Of a stretch of 60,897 bases of DNA, positions 24,911-34,343 are shown one piece after another. Under the pieces are notes generated by a model. That model was not told where the DNA came from, searched no databases, and saw only the letters and a program-made list of their open reading frames with translations. Position 1 is the stretch's first letter; every line of letters begins with the position of its first letter. The DNA is from CAZWUK01 sp964636685. Its GTDB lineage: Bacteria; Bacillota; Clostridia; Christensenellales; CAG-138. The stretch is from contig CAZWUK010000002.1 of the NCBI GenBank assembly GCA_964636685.1, positions 1 to 60,897 on the forward strand, in the 5' to 3' direction. The translations under genes and the position numbers were made by a program.

Positions 24911-26734
24911 TTAGGAAAGCGCATTCTTGAGAACTTGCGCGAGCGTCTTTACCGTATCGGCGGAGATCGGGTCGCTGCAGCCGGCATTTTGCACCGTTTC
25001 GCGCAATGGCGCATATTCCTCGCGCATGAGAATGGTGAGATAAGCCTTGCGTCCCGCGTCATAATCCGTTTCGGAAAGCTGCCAGACCTCCAGCGCCGCC
25101 AGCATGCTCACGGCGTAGCTGATATAGTACATGGGCGACTGGAAGGTGTGCGGAATCATGACCCATTCCGTTCCGATATAGCCGTAAAGGTCTCCGAGCG
25201 CATACTCCTTGGAGAGCCGTAAATAGGTTTCGTTCATCTCCGCAAGCGTCATATCGGGATTCTCATAGATGGTCTGCTGGAATTCGTCCTCCATGCAGCC
25301 GGAAAGAATCGCGTACAGACCGTTGAGCAGCATATTTGCGCGGGCGGCTTCTGCGTTTTCGCCATAGAAGGACTCATAGTTCTTCATCATGAGCAGCTCC
25401 AGCCCCTGCGAATCAACCTCGGCAAGATCCAGCGAATCGCCCGAGCTCCAGCCGGACGCGGCGTTGTGATAGTAGTTGGTAAAGTGACCGAATTCATGAA
25501 TCGCCGTGGAAAGGTTGCCGCTGGAGCCCTCCCACTGGCTGAAGATGAACGGCGCCTTGAAATCGGCAAAATAAGTGGTAAAGCTGCCCTCCATTTTGTT
25601 TGCATTGACCGTGAAATCATACAGGTCGTTTTGCAGCAGATAGTCCAGCGACTCCTGCGTATAAGGCGAAAACGACTGCATGGCGGCCTGCAGCTTCGGC
25701 AGATACTCGTCAAAAGAATAGGTTTCATCGTCCAGCGCCAGAATTTCATAATAATGGCTGAGCAATTGATCGGAATACAGCGGCGCAAGATACTCCTTCA
25801 CCACCTGCTGCAGCGCCTTTGCATCCGTGACGGAATAGTCGCGTCCATAGGCTTCATACATGTAGGCGGCATAGCTGCCAAAGCCAAGCTTTTGCGACTG
25901 TTCGTTGCGGTTTTTCAAGAGCTTGAGATATAGCGCGCCGGCCTCTTTGTTGAGCTTTGCCGTATAGCGGTCGTACATCTCCCAGTCGGAAGCCGCTACA
26001 ATATCGTCTACGGTGTACTCTTTGCCATTCTCTTTGTAAACAAAGGACGCAAGCAGCTCGTCATAGTCAAACGTCAGCTGCAATTCTTCCGCGACAAGAT
26101 CCTGAATCTCCTCGCTGTTGAGCGCTTCGCCTGCGTAGACCGCGTCGACGTAATCCTTGCTCCACGCCTGCTTTGTCCAAACCTGCGTCTCGTCGTTCTC
26201 CAGCAGCGCGATGGAAACATCGGTCATGAGCAAGTCCAGATCGGTCAGCTTGTTGGCAAGGAAGTCGTATTCCTCTTTATAATCGTCCACGGTAACGTCA
26301 AAGGCATACAGCAGATATGCCAGCGACATCTGGGAATCCGCTTCGTCATAGGCCGCTTTTACCGCCTCGTAATGCGTCAAGAGCGTACTGGGATTATACG
26401 CGCCGGAATTCACGTCCTCCAGCAGCGTATTGAGGTCTTCCTCAAGCTGATCCACGTCCGGGCGGGTGTAGACCATGTTGGAAAACGACACGTTCTCATG
26501 CGGCGTGATATTCCCGGCAACCGCGGAGGAGAAGGGATCCTCCAGATCCGCCCCCGCGGTCGGCGCGGGCGACGGTTCCGGTGCTGAGGTGACAGGCGAG
26601 GTAACATCACCGTAGTTTTCCGCCGTATCAATTCCCAACCTGGCAAGAAGATAGGTGGACACGCAGCCGCTGCCGGAAAGCAGGAGCGTCGCGCACAGCA
26701 ACAGAGAAATAAATTTTTTCATTATATTTTTCAT
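24911..26734 (-). CDS. M3-family oligoendopeptidase lipoprotein
   Basis: 607 residues. The C-terminal part carries the zinc motif AIHEFGHFTNYY and, 25 residues on, AEVDSQGLELLM with the third ligand Glu, as in M3 (PepF/thimet) peptidases. Unlike cytosolic PepF it has a lipoprotein signal (KKFISLLLCATLLLSGSGC) and a Pro/Thr/Ala linker, so it should sit on the outer membrane face and trim extracellular peptides. The -10 box TATACT is only 6 bases before ATG 26734 and there is no RBS, which suggests a leaderless message or use of ATG 26722. It is monocistronic with its own terminator. Confidence 0.9.
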   Translation of the reverse strand: MKNIMKKFISLLLCATLLLSGSGCVSTYLLARLGIDTAENYGDVTSPVTSAPEPSPAPTAGADLEDPFSSAVAGNITPHENVSFSNMVYTRPDVDQLEEDLNTLLEDVNSGAYNPSTLLTHYEAVKAAYDEADSQMSLAYLLYAFDVTVDDYKEEYDFLANKLTDLDLLMTDVSIALLENDETQVWTKQAWSKDYVDAVYAGEALNSEEIQDLVAEELQLTFDYDELLASFVYKENGKEYTVDDIVAASDWEMYDRYTAKLNKEAGALYLKLLKNRNEQSQKLGFGSYAAYMYEAYGRDYSVTDAKALQQVVKEYLAPLYSDQLLSHYYEILALDDETYSFDEYLPKLQAAMQSFSPYTQESLDYLLQNDLYDFTVNANKMEGSFTTYFADFKAPFIFSQWEGSSGNLSTAIHEFGHFTNYYHNAASGWSSGDSLDLAEVDSQGLELLMMKNYESFYGENAEAARANMLLNGLYAILSGCMEDEFQQTIYENPDMTLAEMNETYLRLSKEYALGDLYGYIGTEWVMIPHTFQSPMYYISYAVSMLAALEVWQLSETDYDAGRKAYLTILMREEYAPLRETVQNAGCSDPISADTVKTLAQVLKNALS

Positions 26735-26740
26735 GCTACC

Positions 26741-26746
26741 AGTATA
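26741..26746 (-). promoter_or_regulatory. -10 box abutting the M3 peptidase start
   Basis: Minus strand TATACT at 26746-26741, 6 bases before ATG 26734; the box 17 bp further up reads TGTAAA. Transcription would begin at or next to the A of the start codon. Confidence 0.5.
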
Positions 26747-26811
26747 CTATACCTTCTCTGCATTTTACATCAGCAACTTTCGATAATTTTGCGTTAATTT
26801 TTGAAAAATGT

Positions 26812-26841
26812 TTGTCAAGCGGGTGACATATGTGATATATA
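26812..26841 (+). promoter_or_regulatory. Promoter of ddl-murF
   Basis: TTGTCA (26812-26817), 18-bp spacer, TATATA (26836-26841). About 105 bases of leader precede ddl. Confidence 0.55.
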
Positions 26842-26946
26842 TTGAAAGATAAGGCGGGGATTACCGGATCGAAACGTATTGCGAGGCTGTTTTGAACGGA
26901 GTATCCCCGTTTTGAACGCAATCTCTTGAACCGAAAGGACGTTTCA

Positions 26947-27990
26947 ATGAATATTGTTGTGTTGGCGGGCGGTCTTTCGCCCGAACGTGATGTTTCTCTT
27001 TCCTCCGGCGCAAAAGCGTGCGCCGCGCTGAACCGGCAAGGGCACCATGCGATTCTTGTGGATCTGTTTCTCGGACGCGACAGCATCCCCGATCCGATCG
27101 AGCAGGCGTTTCTTGTACCGTTTGACCCCGCGTCGGTCGCGGCGGTCGCGCAGGACGCACCGGATCTCGAAGCAGTCAAAAAGAGTCGCAAGAGCGGTTT
27201 TTCTCCCTCCATCGGCAGCCATGTTGTGGAGCTGTGCCGAGCGGCGGACATCACCTATATCGCGCTGCACGGCGGGGACGGCGAGAACGGCAAATTACAG
27301 GCGTTTTTTGATCTGCTGGGCGTCAAATATACCGGCAGCAGCTCCATCGGCTGTGCGCTCGCCATGGACAAATGGGTCACAAAGCAGCTGCTTCTCGGCG
27401 CGGACGTCAAAACGCCGTACGGCGTGCTCCTGCAAAAGGGCGACGCCGTAGATGTGGAAGCTCTGCCGCTGCCCGCCGTCGTCAAACCCTGTTGCGGCGG
27501 TTCGAGCATCGGCATCTCCATCGCGCGTACGCAAGCGGAGCTGCAGCGTGCCATAGCGGAGGCTTTCCGTTACGAGGACGCCGTACTGGTGGAAGCCTAT
27601 ATAAAGGGCAGAGAGCTTTCCGCAGGCATTGTTGGGCATCAGGCGCTGCCCTTGATCGAGATCATTCCGCGCGACGGCTTCTATGATTACGCGCACAAAT
27701 ACCAGCCCGGCTGGACGGAGGAAATCACGCCCGCCCGCTTTGACGAGGAAACGACAAAGCGCATTCAGGCGCTCGCGCTCAAAGCCTATGACGCGCTGCA
27801 CCTTTGCGTCTATGCGCGCATCGACTTTTTGCTCACCGACGAGGGCGAGGCCTACTGTCTGGAGGCCAACACGCTCCCCGGCATGACGCCCACAAGCCTT
27901 CTGCCGCAGGAGGCGGCGGCCAACGGTGTTTCCTACCCCGCGCTTTGCGACATGATCGTAACGCTCTCCATGGAGAAAACCGCGCTATGA
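26947..27990 (+). CDS. ddl: D-alanine--D-alanine ligase
   Basis: 347 residues, ATP-grasp. It joins two D-Ala for the peptidoglycan stem. LAGGLSPERDVSLSSG at the N-terminus, ALHGGDGENGKLQAFFDLLG, YTGSSSIGCALAMDKW and the C-terminal EANTLPGMTPTSLLPQ fit Ddl; the loop between the second and third matches the D-Ala-D-Ala rather than an obvious D-Lac type, though I cannot settle that by eye. The start ATG 26947 has AAGGAC 8 bases upstream. The stop overlaps murF (ATGA), which uses the product directly. Confidence 0.93.
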   Translation: MNIVVLAGGLSPERDVSLSSGAKACAALNRQGHHAILVDLFLGRDSIPDPIEQAFLVPFDPASVAAVAQDAPDLEAVKKSRKSGFSPSIGSHVVELCRAADITYIALHGGDGENGKLQAFFDLLGVKYTGSSSIGCALAMDKWVTKQLLLGADVKTPYGVLLQKGDAVDVEALPLPAVVKPCCGGSSIGISIARTQAELQRAIAEAFRYEDAVLVEAYIKGRELSAGIVGHQALPLIEIIPRDGFYDYAHKYQPGWTEEITPARFDEETTKRIQALALKAYDALHLCVYARIDFLLTDEGEAYCLEANTLPGMTPTSLLPQEAAANGVSYPALCDMIVTLSMEKTAL

Positions 27991-29333
27991 TCCCGCTCAC
28001 GCTTTCTGAAATCAACACCGCCTGCAAGGGCAGCTTCTTCGGCGATCCGGCGCTTATGACCCGACAGATCCCGCATATCTCCATCGATACCAGGACGCTG
28101 CGGGAAAACGCGCTGTATGTGCCGATCTGCGGCGACCGGTTTGACGGGCACGATTTTATCGATGCGGCGCGCCGTCAGGGCGCGCTCTGCACGCTGACGG
28201 ATCATCCGCTGCCGGAGGAACCCTATATTCTCGTCGTCGATACGCTGCGCGCATTGCAGGACATCGCCGCATGGTACCGTTCAAAGTTTGATATTCCCGT
28301 GATCGGCATTACCGGAAGCGTTGGAAAAACCTCCGTCAAGGAGATGCTCAGCGCGGTTTTGGGCCGTCACATGCGCGTCATGAAAACGCAGGGTAATCTG
28401 AATAATCAGACGGGTGTGCCGCTGACGATACTGACGCTGGAACCGTCGCATGAGGTTGCCATCGTCGAGATGGGCACCAATCACTTCGGGGAAATCGAAC
28501 GGCTCTCCCGCGTGGCGCAGCCCACGATCTGTCTGCTGACCAATATCGGCGTGGCGCACATCGAGTTTTTCGGTTCGCGCGAAGGCATTTTACAGGGAAA
28601 ATCCGAGATGCTTCACCATATGCGCTCCGGCGGAACGGTTATCGTCAACGGCGACGACGATATGCTCGTGCGCCTCCCCGACACGCTGCGTTACGGACTT
28701 GGCGCAAACTGTGCTGTGCACGCCGTACAGCTTCGGGATCTGGGGCTCTCCGGCACGGAATTTACCGTGACCTACGGTGGGCTGACGCAGCGCATGCACG
28801 TTCCCGCGCCCGGGGAGCACATGGTATACAATGCGCTTGCCGCTGTCGCGGTCGGTCTGACGCTCAACCTGACATTGCCGCAATTGAAGGCAGGCGTGGA
28901 AGCCTTCGTCCCCCCGGCCGGACGCATGGACATCCGTCATACCGAGCGCTTCACGATCCTCGACGACACCTACAACGCCAATCCGACCTCGGTGATGGCG
29001 GCGATCGATGTTCTGGAAAAGGTTTCCACGCGCAGGGTGGGGATTCTTGGCGATATGCTGGAGCTTGGCGAGCAGACGGATGCGTATCACGAGGTCGTCG
29101 GGGCGTATGCCGCGCGTCACCGTGTGGATCTGCTTTTGTGCGTCGGCCCCAACGCAGTCCAAATGTGCGCGGGCGCAAACGGCGTCGCGCCGGGCTGTGC
29201 GCACCACTTCGAAACGCAGGAAATACTGCTGTCGGTCTTGCCCGCGCTCCTGCAAAAGGGCGATACCATTTTGGTCAAGGGCTCGCGCGGCATGCACCTG
29301 GAACGAACCGTTGCGATGCTCGGCGCGCTATGA
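27987..29333 (+). CDS. murF: UDP-MurNAc-tripeptide--D-alanyl-D-alanine ligase
   Basis: 448 residues, Mur-ligase fold. IDTRTLRENALYVPICGDRFDG (N-terminal UDP-binding), P-loop GITGSVGKTSVKEML, NLNNQTGVPLT, MGTNHFGEI and FTILDDTYNANPTSV are present. It adds D-Ala-D-Ala to the UDP-MurNAc-tripeptide. The start is fixed by the ATGA overlap with ddl at 27987-27990, which makes a two-step pathway unit. Confidence 0.96.
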   Translation: MIPLTLSEINTACKGSFFGDPALMTRQIPHISIDTRTLRENALYVPICGDRFDGHDFIDAARRQGALCTLTDHPLPEEPYILVVDTLRALQDIAAWYRSKFDIPVIGITGSVGKTSVKEMLSAVLGRHMRVMKTQGNLNNQTGVPLTILTLEPSHEVAIVEMGTNHFGEIERLSRVAQPTICLLTNIGVAHIEFFGSREGILQGKSEMLHHMRSGGTVIVNGDDDMLVRLPDTLRYGLGANCAVHAVQLRDLGLSGTEFTVTYGGLTQRMHVPAPGEHMVYNALAAVAVGLTLNLTLPQLKAGVEAFVPPAGRMDIRHTERFTILDDTYNANPTSVMAAIDVLEKVSTRRVGILGDMLELGEQTDAYHEVVGAYAARHRVDLLLCVGPNAVQMCAGANGVAPGCAHHFETQEILLSVLPALLQKGDTILVKGSRGMHLERTVAMLGAL

Positions 29334-29524
29334 GCGCCGCAGCTTTGCCCGATTTCGACCGTTATTATCGGAAACGCACGGTTCCAGAAGGCATATCCCG
29401 CTCCGGGAGCGTGCAAATTTCAAGATCGTTCGCGTGAAAAGCGACGGAAAAGGCCTCGTTTCTTGGTATCTTTTTCCGAGATGCCAAGAATTTTATTTTT
29501 GTTCAAGAAATCTTCATGATTCCA

Positions 29525-29533
29525 TGTTATAAT
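29525..29533 (+). promoter_or_regulatory. Extended -10 promoter of the NlpC/P60 gene
   Basis: TGTTATAAT with TATAAT at 29528-29533; no clear -35. The start codon is 57 bases downstream. The 29334-29524 gap shows nothing else I can name. Confidence 0.65.
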
Positions 29534-29590
29534 CACACCACAAATCGGGTTGCAGTCAATCCGAAATCCAAACGACAGGGAGGAACCGCC

Positions 29591-31588
29591 TTGGATCAAA
29601 ATTCGAGAGATCGAAATTCATCGCAACGGTTCTCAACGTATAATTCCGGCAGCGACAATCGCCGAGAAAGCAACGCCGCCGGCAGAAGCAACGCGGCGGG
29701 CAGACCGCGTTACACCGCCTATCAGGCGGATGGTTCTCGCGGCTCCAATACCGCAAGAAACCGCAGCGACAGCTATAACGGCGCCGCGCGCAATCCGTCT
29801 CCGAGCCGCAGACGGCGTAAAAAGCCCTGGTATGTGGTGCTGCTGCGCAAGCTTCTGCGCGGCGTATACGCCATGGGCAAGGGCGTAGCCGCCTTCTTCT
29901 CCCGCCTGTCTCCGAGAATTCTCCTGATGGGCAGCAGCGCGGTCGGATTCGTTCTTATTTTTATCATCGCAATTTCGCTGATGACGCCGGAAACGCGTTC
30001 CAGCGCCGTAAGCGATCCGACGCAGATGGCAAATACCCTCCAGATCGGGGGCGAGAACACCGATCTCAACGCGAATCATCCAGCGGACGACTGCGTCACC
30101 TGCGCCGACGATACGCAAGCGACGCTTGAAGAACAGGCGCTTGCCGCCCAAGCTGCGCAAAGCGACGCCGCGCAGGCTGTCGCCGGTGACGTCGCCGCTT
30201 TTGTCGCGCTCAAAAAGGGCAGCGACGACCCCATCGTTGCCACCGTGCAGACCCGCCTGATGGAACTTGGCTATATGGACTCCGATGAACCGACCGAGCA
30301 TTACGGTTCTTTGACGCAGGACGCCGTGGAAGCGTTCCAGCGTCACAACGGTCTCGGGGACGACGGCGTTTGCGGCGAGACGACCTACAACGCGCTCATG
30401 AGCGCGGACGCGAAGGAATTTGTCATGCAGCTGGATGACGTCGGCAATTCCGTTGAGGACGTGCAGCATCGCCTGTATGAGTTGGGCTACATCACCAATT
30501 CGGCAAACGTTACGGGAAAATTCGGTGAAATCACAAAAGCGGCCGTCGAAGAATTTCAGTCCAGCAACAAGCTCAAGCCCGTGGACGGCAAGGTTGGCAG
30601 CAAGACCATCGCCATGCTGTATGACGAAGACGCCGTCGGCAAATGCTACAGCAAGGGCGACGAGGGAGACGAAATTAAAAAATTCCAGCAGAAGCTATAT
30701 GAGCTGGGCTATATTACAAGCAAGAGCAACGTCAACGGCAAGTACGGCTCTGTGACCGCATCCGCCGTTCGTGCCTTCCAGGAAGCGAACGGTTTGACAA
30801 AGGATGGCAATATCGGGCCTGTCACAATGGCGATGCTTCTCTCCGGCAACGCGGAATCCAAGGTTATTCAGCTGGGCGACAGCGGGCAGGACGTCACCAA
30901 CATCCAGACGCGTCTTGCAAAGCTCAATTACATCAGCTCCGGCGCAGTCACGGGCTACTTTGGCGAAAAGACGCAGGACGCCATCAAGGCGTTCCAGAAA
31001 CGCAACGGATTGGGACAGGACGGCAAAGTCGGCAGAACAACGTTGGCCAGACTCAACTCCTCCAGCGCGAAAAAAGCGTCTTCTTCGAGCAGCAGCTCCT
31101 CCGGCAGCGGCTCGTCGTCCTCGGGCAGCGGTTCGTCGTCCTCCGGCAGCGGTTCTTCCTCCTCCGGCAGCGGCTCGTCGTCCTCCGGCAGCACGAACAC
31201 CAGCGGCGTCGAGACGATGCTCTCCGTGGCGCAAAGCAAGCTCGGCTGCAATTACGTACGCGGCGCGAAGGGGCCGAACTCTTTCGACTGCTCCGGCTTC
31301 GTGTATTATTGTCTGAAGCAGGCCGGCGTAAGCACCAGCTACATGACCTCGATCCAGTGGCGCTCGGTCAGCCGATTCCAGAAGATCAGCAGCATGGGAA
31401 GTCTCAAGCGCGGCGATATTCTGGTATTCTCCGGCTCCACCTCCTCCACCGGTCACGTCGGCATCTATATGGGCAGCGGGAAGATGATCGACGCCTCCAG
31501 CTCTCAGGGCGAGGTGCGTATCTCCTCCACCGTCCTGTCGGGCAGCTATTGGAAGGAGCACTTCATCGTGGCATACCGCGTATTCTAA
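29591..31588 (+). CDS. Membrane-anchored NlpC/P60 hydrolase with PG-binding repeats
   Basis: 665 residues from TTG 29591 (GGGAGGA 6 bases upstream). A ~110-residue Ser/Arg/Asn-rich basic cytosolic tail is followed by one TM helix (RILLMGSSAVGFVLIFIIAI), an Ala/Asp-rich stalk, about four PG_binding_1 repeats (each with VQxRLxELGY, GxxTxxAVxxFQ and NGLxxDGxxGxxT themes), a (GSGSSSS)n linker and a C-terminal NlpC/P60 domain. Catalytic Cys is in FDCSGFVYYC and His in STGHVGIYMG. It should cut gamma-D-Glu-diamino acid bonds in peptidoglycan while tethered to the membrane. It follows ddl-murF and precedes an L,D-transpeptidase. Confidence 0.92.
   Translation: MDQNSRDRNSSQRFSTYNSGSDNRRESNAAGRSNAAGRPRYTAYQADGSRGSNTARNRSDSYNGAARNPSPSRRRRKKPWYVVLLRKLLRGVYAMGKGVAAFFSRLSPRILLMGSSAVGFVLIFIIAISLMTPETRSSAVSDPTQMANTLQIGGENTDLNANHPADDCVTCADDTQATLEEQALAAQAAQSDAAQAVAGDVAAFVALKKGSDDPIVATVQTRLMELGYMDSDEPTEHYGSLTQDAVEAFQRHNGLGDDGVCGETTYNALMSADAKEFVMQLDDVGNSVEDVQHRLYELGYITNSANVTGKFGEITKAAVEEFQSSNKLKPVDGKVGSKTIAMLYDEDAVGKCYSKGDEGDEIKKFQQKLYELGYITSKSNVNGKYGSVTASAVRAFQEANGLTKDGNIGPVTMAMLLSGNAESKVIQLGDSGQDVTNIQTRLAKLNYISSGAVTGYFGEKTQDAIKAFQKRNGLGQDGKVGRTTLARLNSSSAKKASSSSSSSSGSGSSSSGSGSSSSGSGSSSSGSGSSSSGSTNTSGVETMLSVAQSKLGCNYVRGAKGPNSFDCSGFVYYCLKQAGVSTSYMTSIQWRSVSRFQKISSMGSLKRGDILVFSGSTSSTGHVGIYMGSGKMIDASSSQGEVRISSTVLSGSYWKEHFIVAYRVF
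31103..31192 (+). repeat. 21-bp tandem repeat coding a Gly/Ser linker
   Basis: Four units of 21 bp (31103, 31124, 31145, 31166) plus a partial, each starting GGCAGCGG and coding GSGSSSS. It lies within the NlpC/P60 gene between the PG-binding repeats and the catalytic domain; copy number may vary by slippage. Confidence 0.85.
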
Positions 31589-31600
31589 TCCGGAACACAC

Positions 31601-31630
31601 GCGGGGCATGGCATAATCGCCATGCCCCGC
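31601..31630. terminator. Strong hairpin between the wall-enzyme genes
   Basis: GCGGGGCATGGC (31601-31612), 6-base loop, GCCATGCCCCGC (31619-31630): a perfect 12-bp GC-rich stem. There is no T-run, so it may be an mRNA-stabilising or pausing structure rather than a full terminator. Confidence 0.6.
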
Positions 31631-31696
31631 GCATATGTATATTCGACAATTCCTGACGGCTTCTGCCAAAAAACGGGTAACGGGGAGGAATGCAAC

Positions 31697-32752
31697 ATGC
31701 GTCGGCTTCTGCGCACACTGGTTGTTTTGCTGGCGGCGGCGACACTGCTTTCGGCAATGCCCTCCCATGCGCGCGCGATGGACGAACTGAAGAACACGGA
31801 TCCCGATCGCTACTATATCCTGCTGGATTTGAACAACCAGATCGTTACCGTATTTGAACGGGATGAAAACGGAGCCTATACGAAGGTGGTGCGCCAGTTT
31901 CTATGCACCAGCGGACGCACCGAGGTGGATCCGGAGGATCCGGAGGATCACGGCACGCCGACGCCTCGCGGTATTTGGAAGATCGGCGGCAGAGAACGCT
32001 TTGGAAAATTTGCCAACTTCGGCAACGAGTATGCCAGATACTGGACGCAGATTGTCGGAAGCGTGTTTTTTCACTCCATCATGTTCGGCGACCGCACCAT
32101 CGACACGATGAAGCGCGGCGCCTACTCCAACATCGGCAAAAACGTTTCCCACGGCTGCGTACGGCTGTATGTCGAGGACGCAAAGTGGCTGTATTACTAC
32201 GCCTGTCCCGGCACCACAATCAAGGTATCGACCAGTGAAAAGTCCAACTACGCGCTACGCAAGGCGCTCAAATGCACGCTCTCTTTTGCGGACTACAACA
32301 GCCTGCAAAAGACCTTTTACGACGCGCCGGAGGGCCCCAATCCCCCCGCGTGGGTCATGGTCGAGGACGCCCGTCTGCGCAAGGGCAGCGGCACCGACTT
32401 TGAAACCGTATGCCGGGTAGCGGTTGGCGAGCAGCTGGAGGTGCTCATGGAAGGAGAAGCCTGGGTGAAGGTGCGCTACGGCAAGCGGGAAGGCTACATT
32501 CGCCGCGGCTATATCTCCTGCACACAGGGCATATTCGACACCAAAGAAGACGCCAGTCTGATCCGGAGCACGACGTGGCTGTACGAAAAGCCCGACGATG
32601 GGGCAGCGCAGATCGTCAAAATCCCTACGGACACCTCGGTGAAGGTGTTGGAGACGTTGGAAAGCGGTTGGTCAAAGATCGTCTATTGGGGCGAGGAGGG
32701 CTATATCAAGACCAAGTCGCTGCGCACTGGCTGGGGAAAGATCATGGATTGA
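31697..32752 (+). CDS. L,D-transpeptidase with SH3 domains
   Basis: 351 residues from ATG 31697 (GGGGAGGA upstream). An N-terminal signal peptide (RRLLRTLVVLLAAATLLSA, then AHARA-type cleavage) is followed by a YkuD domain with the active-site stretch NVSHGCVRLYVEDA (His and Cys) and two C-terminal bacterial SH3-like domains (ARLRKGSGTDFETVCRVAVG; STTWLYEKPDDGAAQIVKIP). It makes 3-3 peptide cross-links or anchors proteins. It sits next to the NlpC/P60 gene, fitting a wall-remodelling pair. Confidence 0.92.
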   Translation: MRRLLRTLVVLLAAATLLSAMPSHARAMDELKNTDPDRYYILLDLNNQIVTVFERDENGAYTKVVRQFLCTSGRTEVDPEDPEDHGTPTPRGIWKIGGRERFGKFANFGNEYARYWTQIVGSVFFHSIMFGDRTIDTMKRGAYSNIGKNVSHGCVRLYVEDAKWLYYYACPGTTIKVSTSEKSNYALRKALKCTLSFADYNSLQKTFYDAPEGPNPPAWVMVEDARLRKGSGTDFETVCRVAVGEQLEVLMEGEAWVKVRYGKREGYIRRGYISCTQGIFDTKEDASLIRSTTWLYEKPDDGAAQIVKIPTDTSVKVLETLESGWSKIVYWGEEGYIKTKSLRTGWGKIMD

Positions 32753-32768
32753 ATTGAAACAAAAGCAA

Positions 32769-32822
32769 AGAGACCGTCGCCTGCGATCTATATGGATCAA
32801 AAGGACGGTCTCTCATTTTTTT
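32769..32822 (+). terminator. Intrinsic terminator after the L,D-transpeptidase
   Basis: AGAGACCGTC (32769-32778) with GACGGTCTCT (32804-32813), then CATTTTTTTT. Confidence 0.88.
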
Positions 32823-32861
32823 GTCCGTGTGAACATCGGGGCGGGCAAGAAGCAAGCGCGC

Positions 32862-34118
32862 CTAGAATTCCTGCGGATCCATATCCGGATCCGAGGACAG
32901 ATCCTCATAATACCGCTCCACCATGGTAATCGTATAATTATAGCGCGACGTCAGCTCAATGGTGCGCGTGCCGTCGTCAAACACCATCTCCTTATAGCTG
33001 CCGATCTCTCCAAACATCTCCTGTTCCCCAAACCAGGTCGTTCCATAGGCATAATTAAAATAGTAGCTCCCCTGTGGCAATCGAATCGTGAGTTTGGATT
33101 GCGCGTTGAAAAACAGCGTGCACACCAGCGCGTCGGTTTCGGCGGAAAAAACCTTCATATAGGTGGGACGATCCTCCTGCGAGGGAGAGATGATCTTCAG
33201 CGAAACCGCCTTTTTCGCATAGTCCGGATTGCGGTAGCGCTGCTCCGTCTTCGGACGGGTCTGAATGCAAGCAAGCGCCAGATCCGCCGCGTCTCGATAG
33301 TCCGTCAGCATGGAAAAGCCCGTGTACGCCGTATAATACTTGCCCGCGCAGTACGCTTCCCACGCCGCCGTATAGGTCAGCTCGTTGTTGCAATAGGCAA
33401 TGAGCTCCTCGGTGTCCTTGTAGCCGGAAGGCGTCAGCGCCGTTAGCGCCTCCAGCGCTTTCTCCAGCTGGTTTTCCTCCATGTACGCGCCGGCAATCTG
33501 ATACTGGTTTTCCGCCCGGCATTCGACCGCGCGATCCGCCGCGTCGCCAAAGGCGCCAAGCCGATCAAACGCCGTCGCCGCGCTGAGGTACTCCCCTTTG
33601 TCAAACAACGCCGCTGCATCCTGATAGGCGATATTCATCCGGCATTCGGCAGCACGGGTCGCGGCGTCGGAAAAATCGCCCAATTCGGTAAATTCCGTCA
33701 TCGCCTGCGCGTATTGTCCATACCCCAGCATGGATATGGCTTCGTCATAACGCTTTTGTTTTGCGTTGCGCACCAGTGCGGGAATCAAAATCGACAGCGT
33801 GAGCGCAAGCGCAGCAGTGCAGGCGCCGCCAATGAGCCATCCTTTTTTTGAGCGTTTTTGATCCCGCCGCGGCTGCAAGCCTCCACTGTTTACCGGCGTC
33901 ATCCAACGGACGTTCTGATGATCGTCCACCGGACAGCCGCATGCGGCGCAAAACCGTGTGCCCTGCTGCAACACCGTGCCGCAGCGGACGCATTTTTCCG
34001 GCGCGATACGATCTTCCCGCAGCGTCGCCTCCTGTTGCGGCTGTGGTTGCGCACAACCGCAGGCATAGCAAAATTTCGTTCCCTCCGGCAACTGCGTTTT
34101 ACAATTCGGGCAATTCAT
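32862..34118 (-). CDS. Double zinc-ribbon membrane protein with repeat region
   Basis: 418 residues from ATG 34118 (GGAG 5-6 bases upstream). Two N-terminal zinc ribbons (NCPNCKTQLPEGTKFCYACG and EKCVRCGTVLQQGTRFCAAC), a basic stretch, one TM helix (GWLIGGACTAALALTLSILI), then ~150 residues of TPR/Sel1-like repeats (ELGDFSDAATRAAEC, RLGAFGDAADRAVEC, MLTDYRDAADLALAC) and a C-terminal beta domain. The layout puts ribbons inside and repeats outside. I do not know its function; the alpha-helical repeat theme with DAA-C is common in Clostridia. Confidence 0.8.
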   Translation of the reverse strand: MNCPNCKTQLPEGTKFCYACGCAQPQPQQEATLREDRIAPEKCVRCGTVLQQGTRFCAACGCPVDDHQNVRWMTPVNSGGLQPRRDQKRSKKGWLIGGACTAALALTLSILIPALVRNAKQKRYDEAISMLGYGQYAQAMTEFTELGDFSDAATRAAECRMNIAYQDAAALFDKGEYLSAATAFDRLGAFGDAADRAVECRAENQYQIAGAYMEENQLEKALEALTALTPSGYKDTEELIAYCNNELTYTAAWEAYCAGKYYTAYTGFSMLTDYRDAADLALACIQTRPKTEQRYRNPDYAKKAVSLKIISPSQEDRPTYMKVFSAETDALVCTLFFNAQSKLTIRLPQGSYYFNYAYGTTWFGEQEMFGEIGSYKEMVFDDGTRTIELTSRYNYTITMVERYYEDLSSDPDMDPQEF

Positions 34119-34251
34119 AAACGCTCCATTTCTGTCGGCAAACACATCCGGCGCTTTTCTTCAATAATATCCAAATTTATCATCAAAATCAACCGTCGCA
34201 AGCGGTTTTCCCGTAAATTATATATGATTTATGCAATTTCTAAAATAAATG

Positions 34252-34280
34252 TTGCATTTTCTATCGTATTATGTTATACA
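34252..34280 (+). promoter_or_regulatory. Promoter of the citrate/isopropylmalate-synthase-like gene
   Basis: TTGCAT (34252-34257), 17-bp spacer, TATACA (34275-34280) with extended -10 TGT. The start codon is 63 bases on. Confidence 0.7.
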
Positions 34281-34343
34281 TGTATACAATCCGTTGGAAG
34301 ACGAAAATTTCACCGGAAAATCAACGGGCAAAGGGGATACCAC

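Noticed and set aside
31601..31630. Standard intrinsic terminator after the NlpC/P60 gene
   Set aside because: The stem is perfect but lacks a T-run, so full termination is not claimed.
33858..34343. Long upstream extension of the citrate/isopropylmalate-synthase frame
   Set aside because: It overlaps the opposite-strand zinc-ribbon gene and its promoter; family members begin near MLEFGKK with an RBS at 34331-34337.
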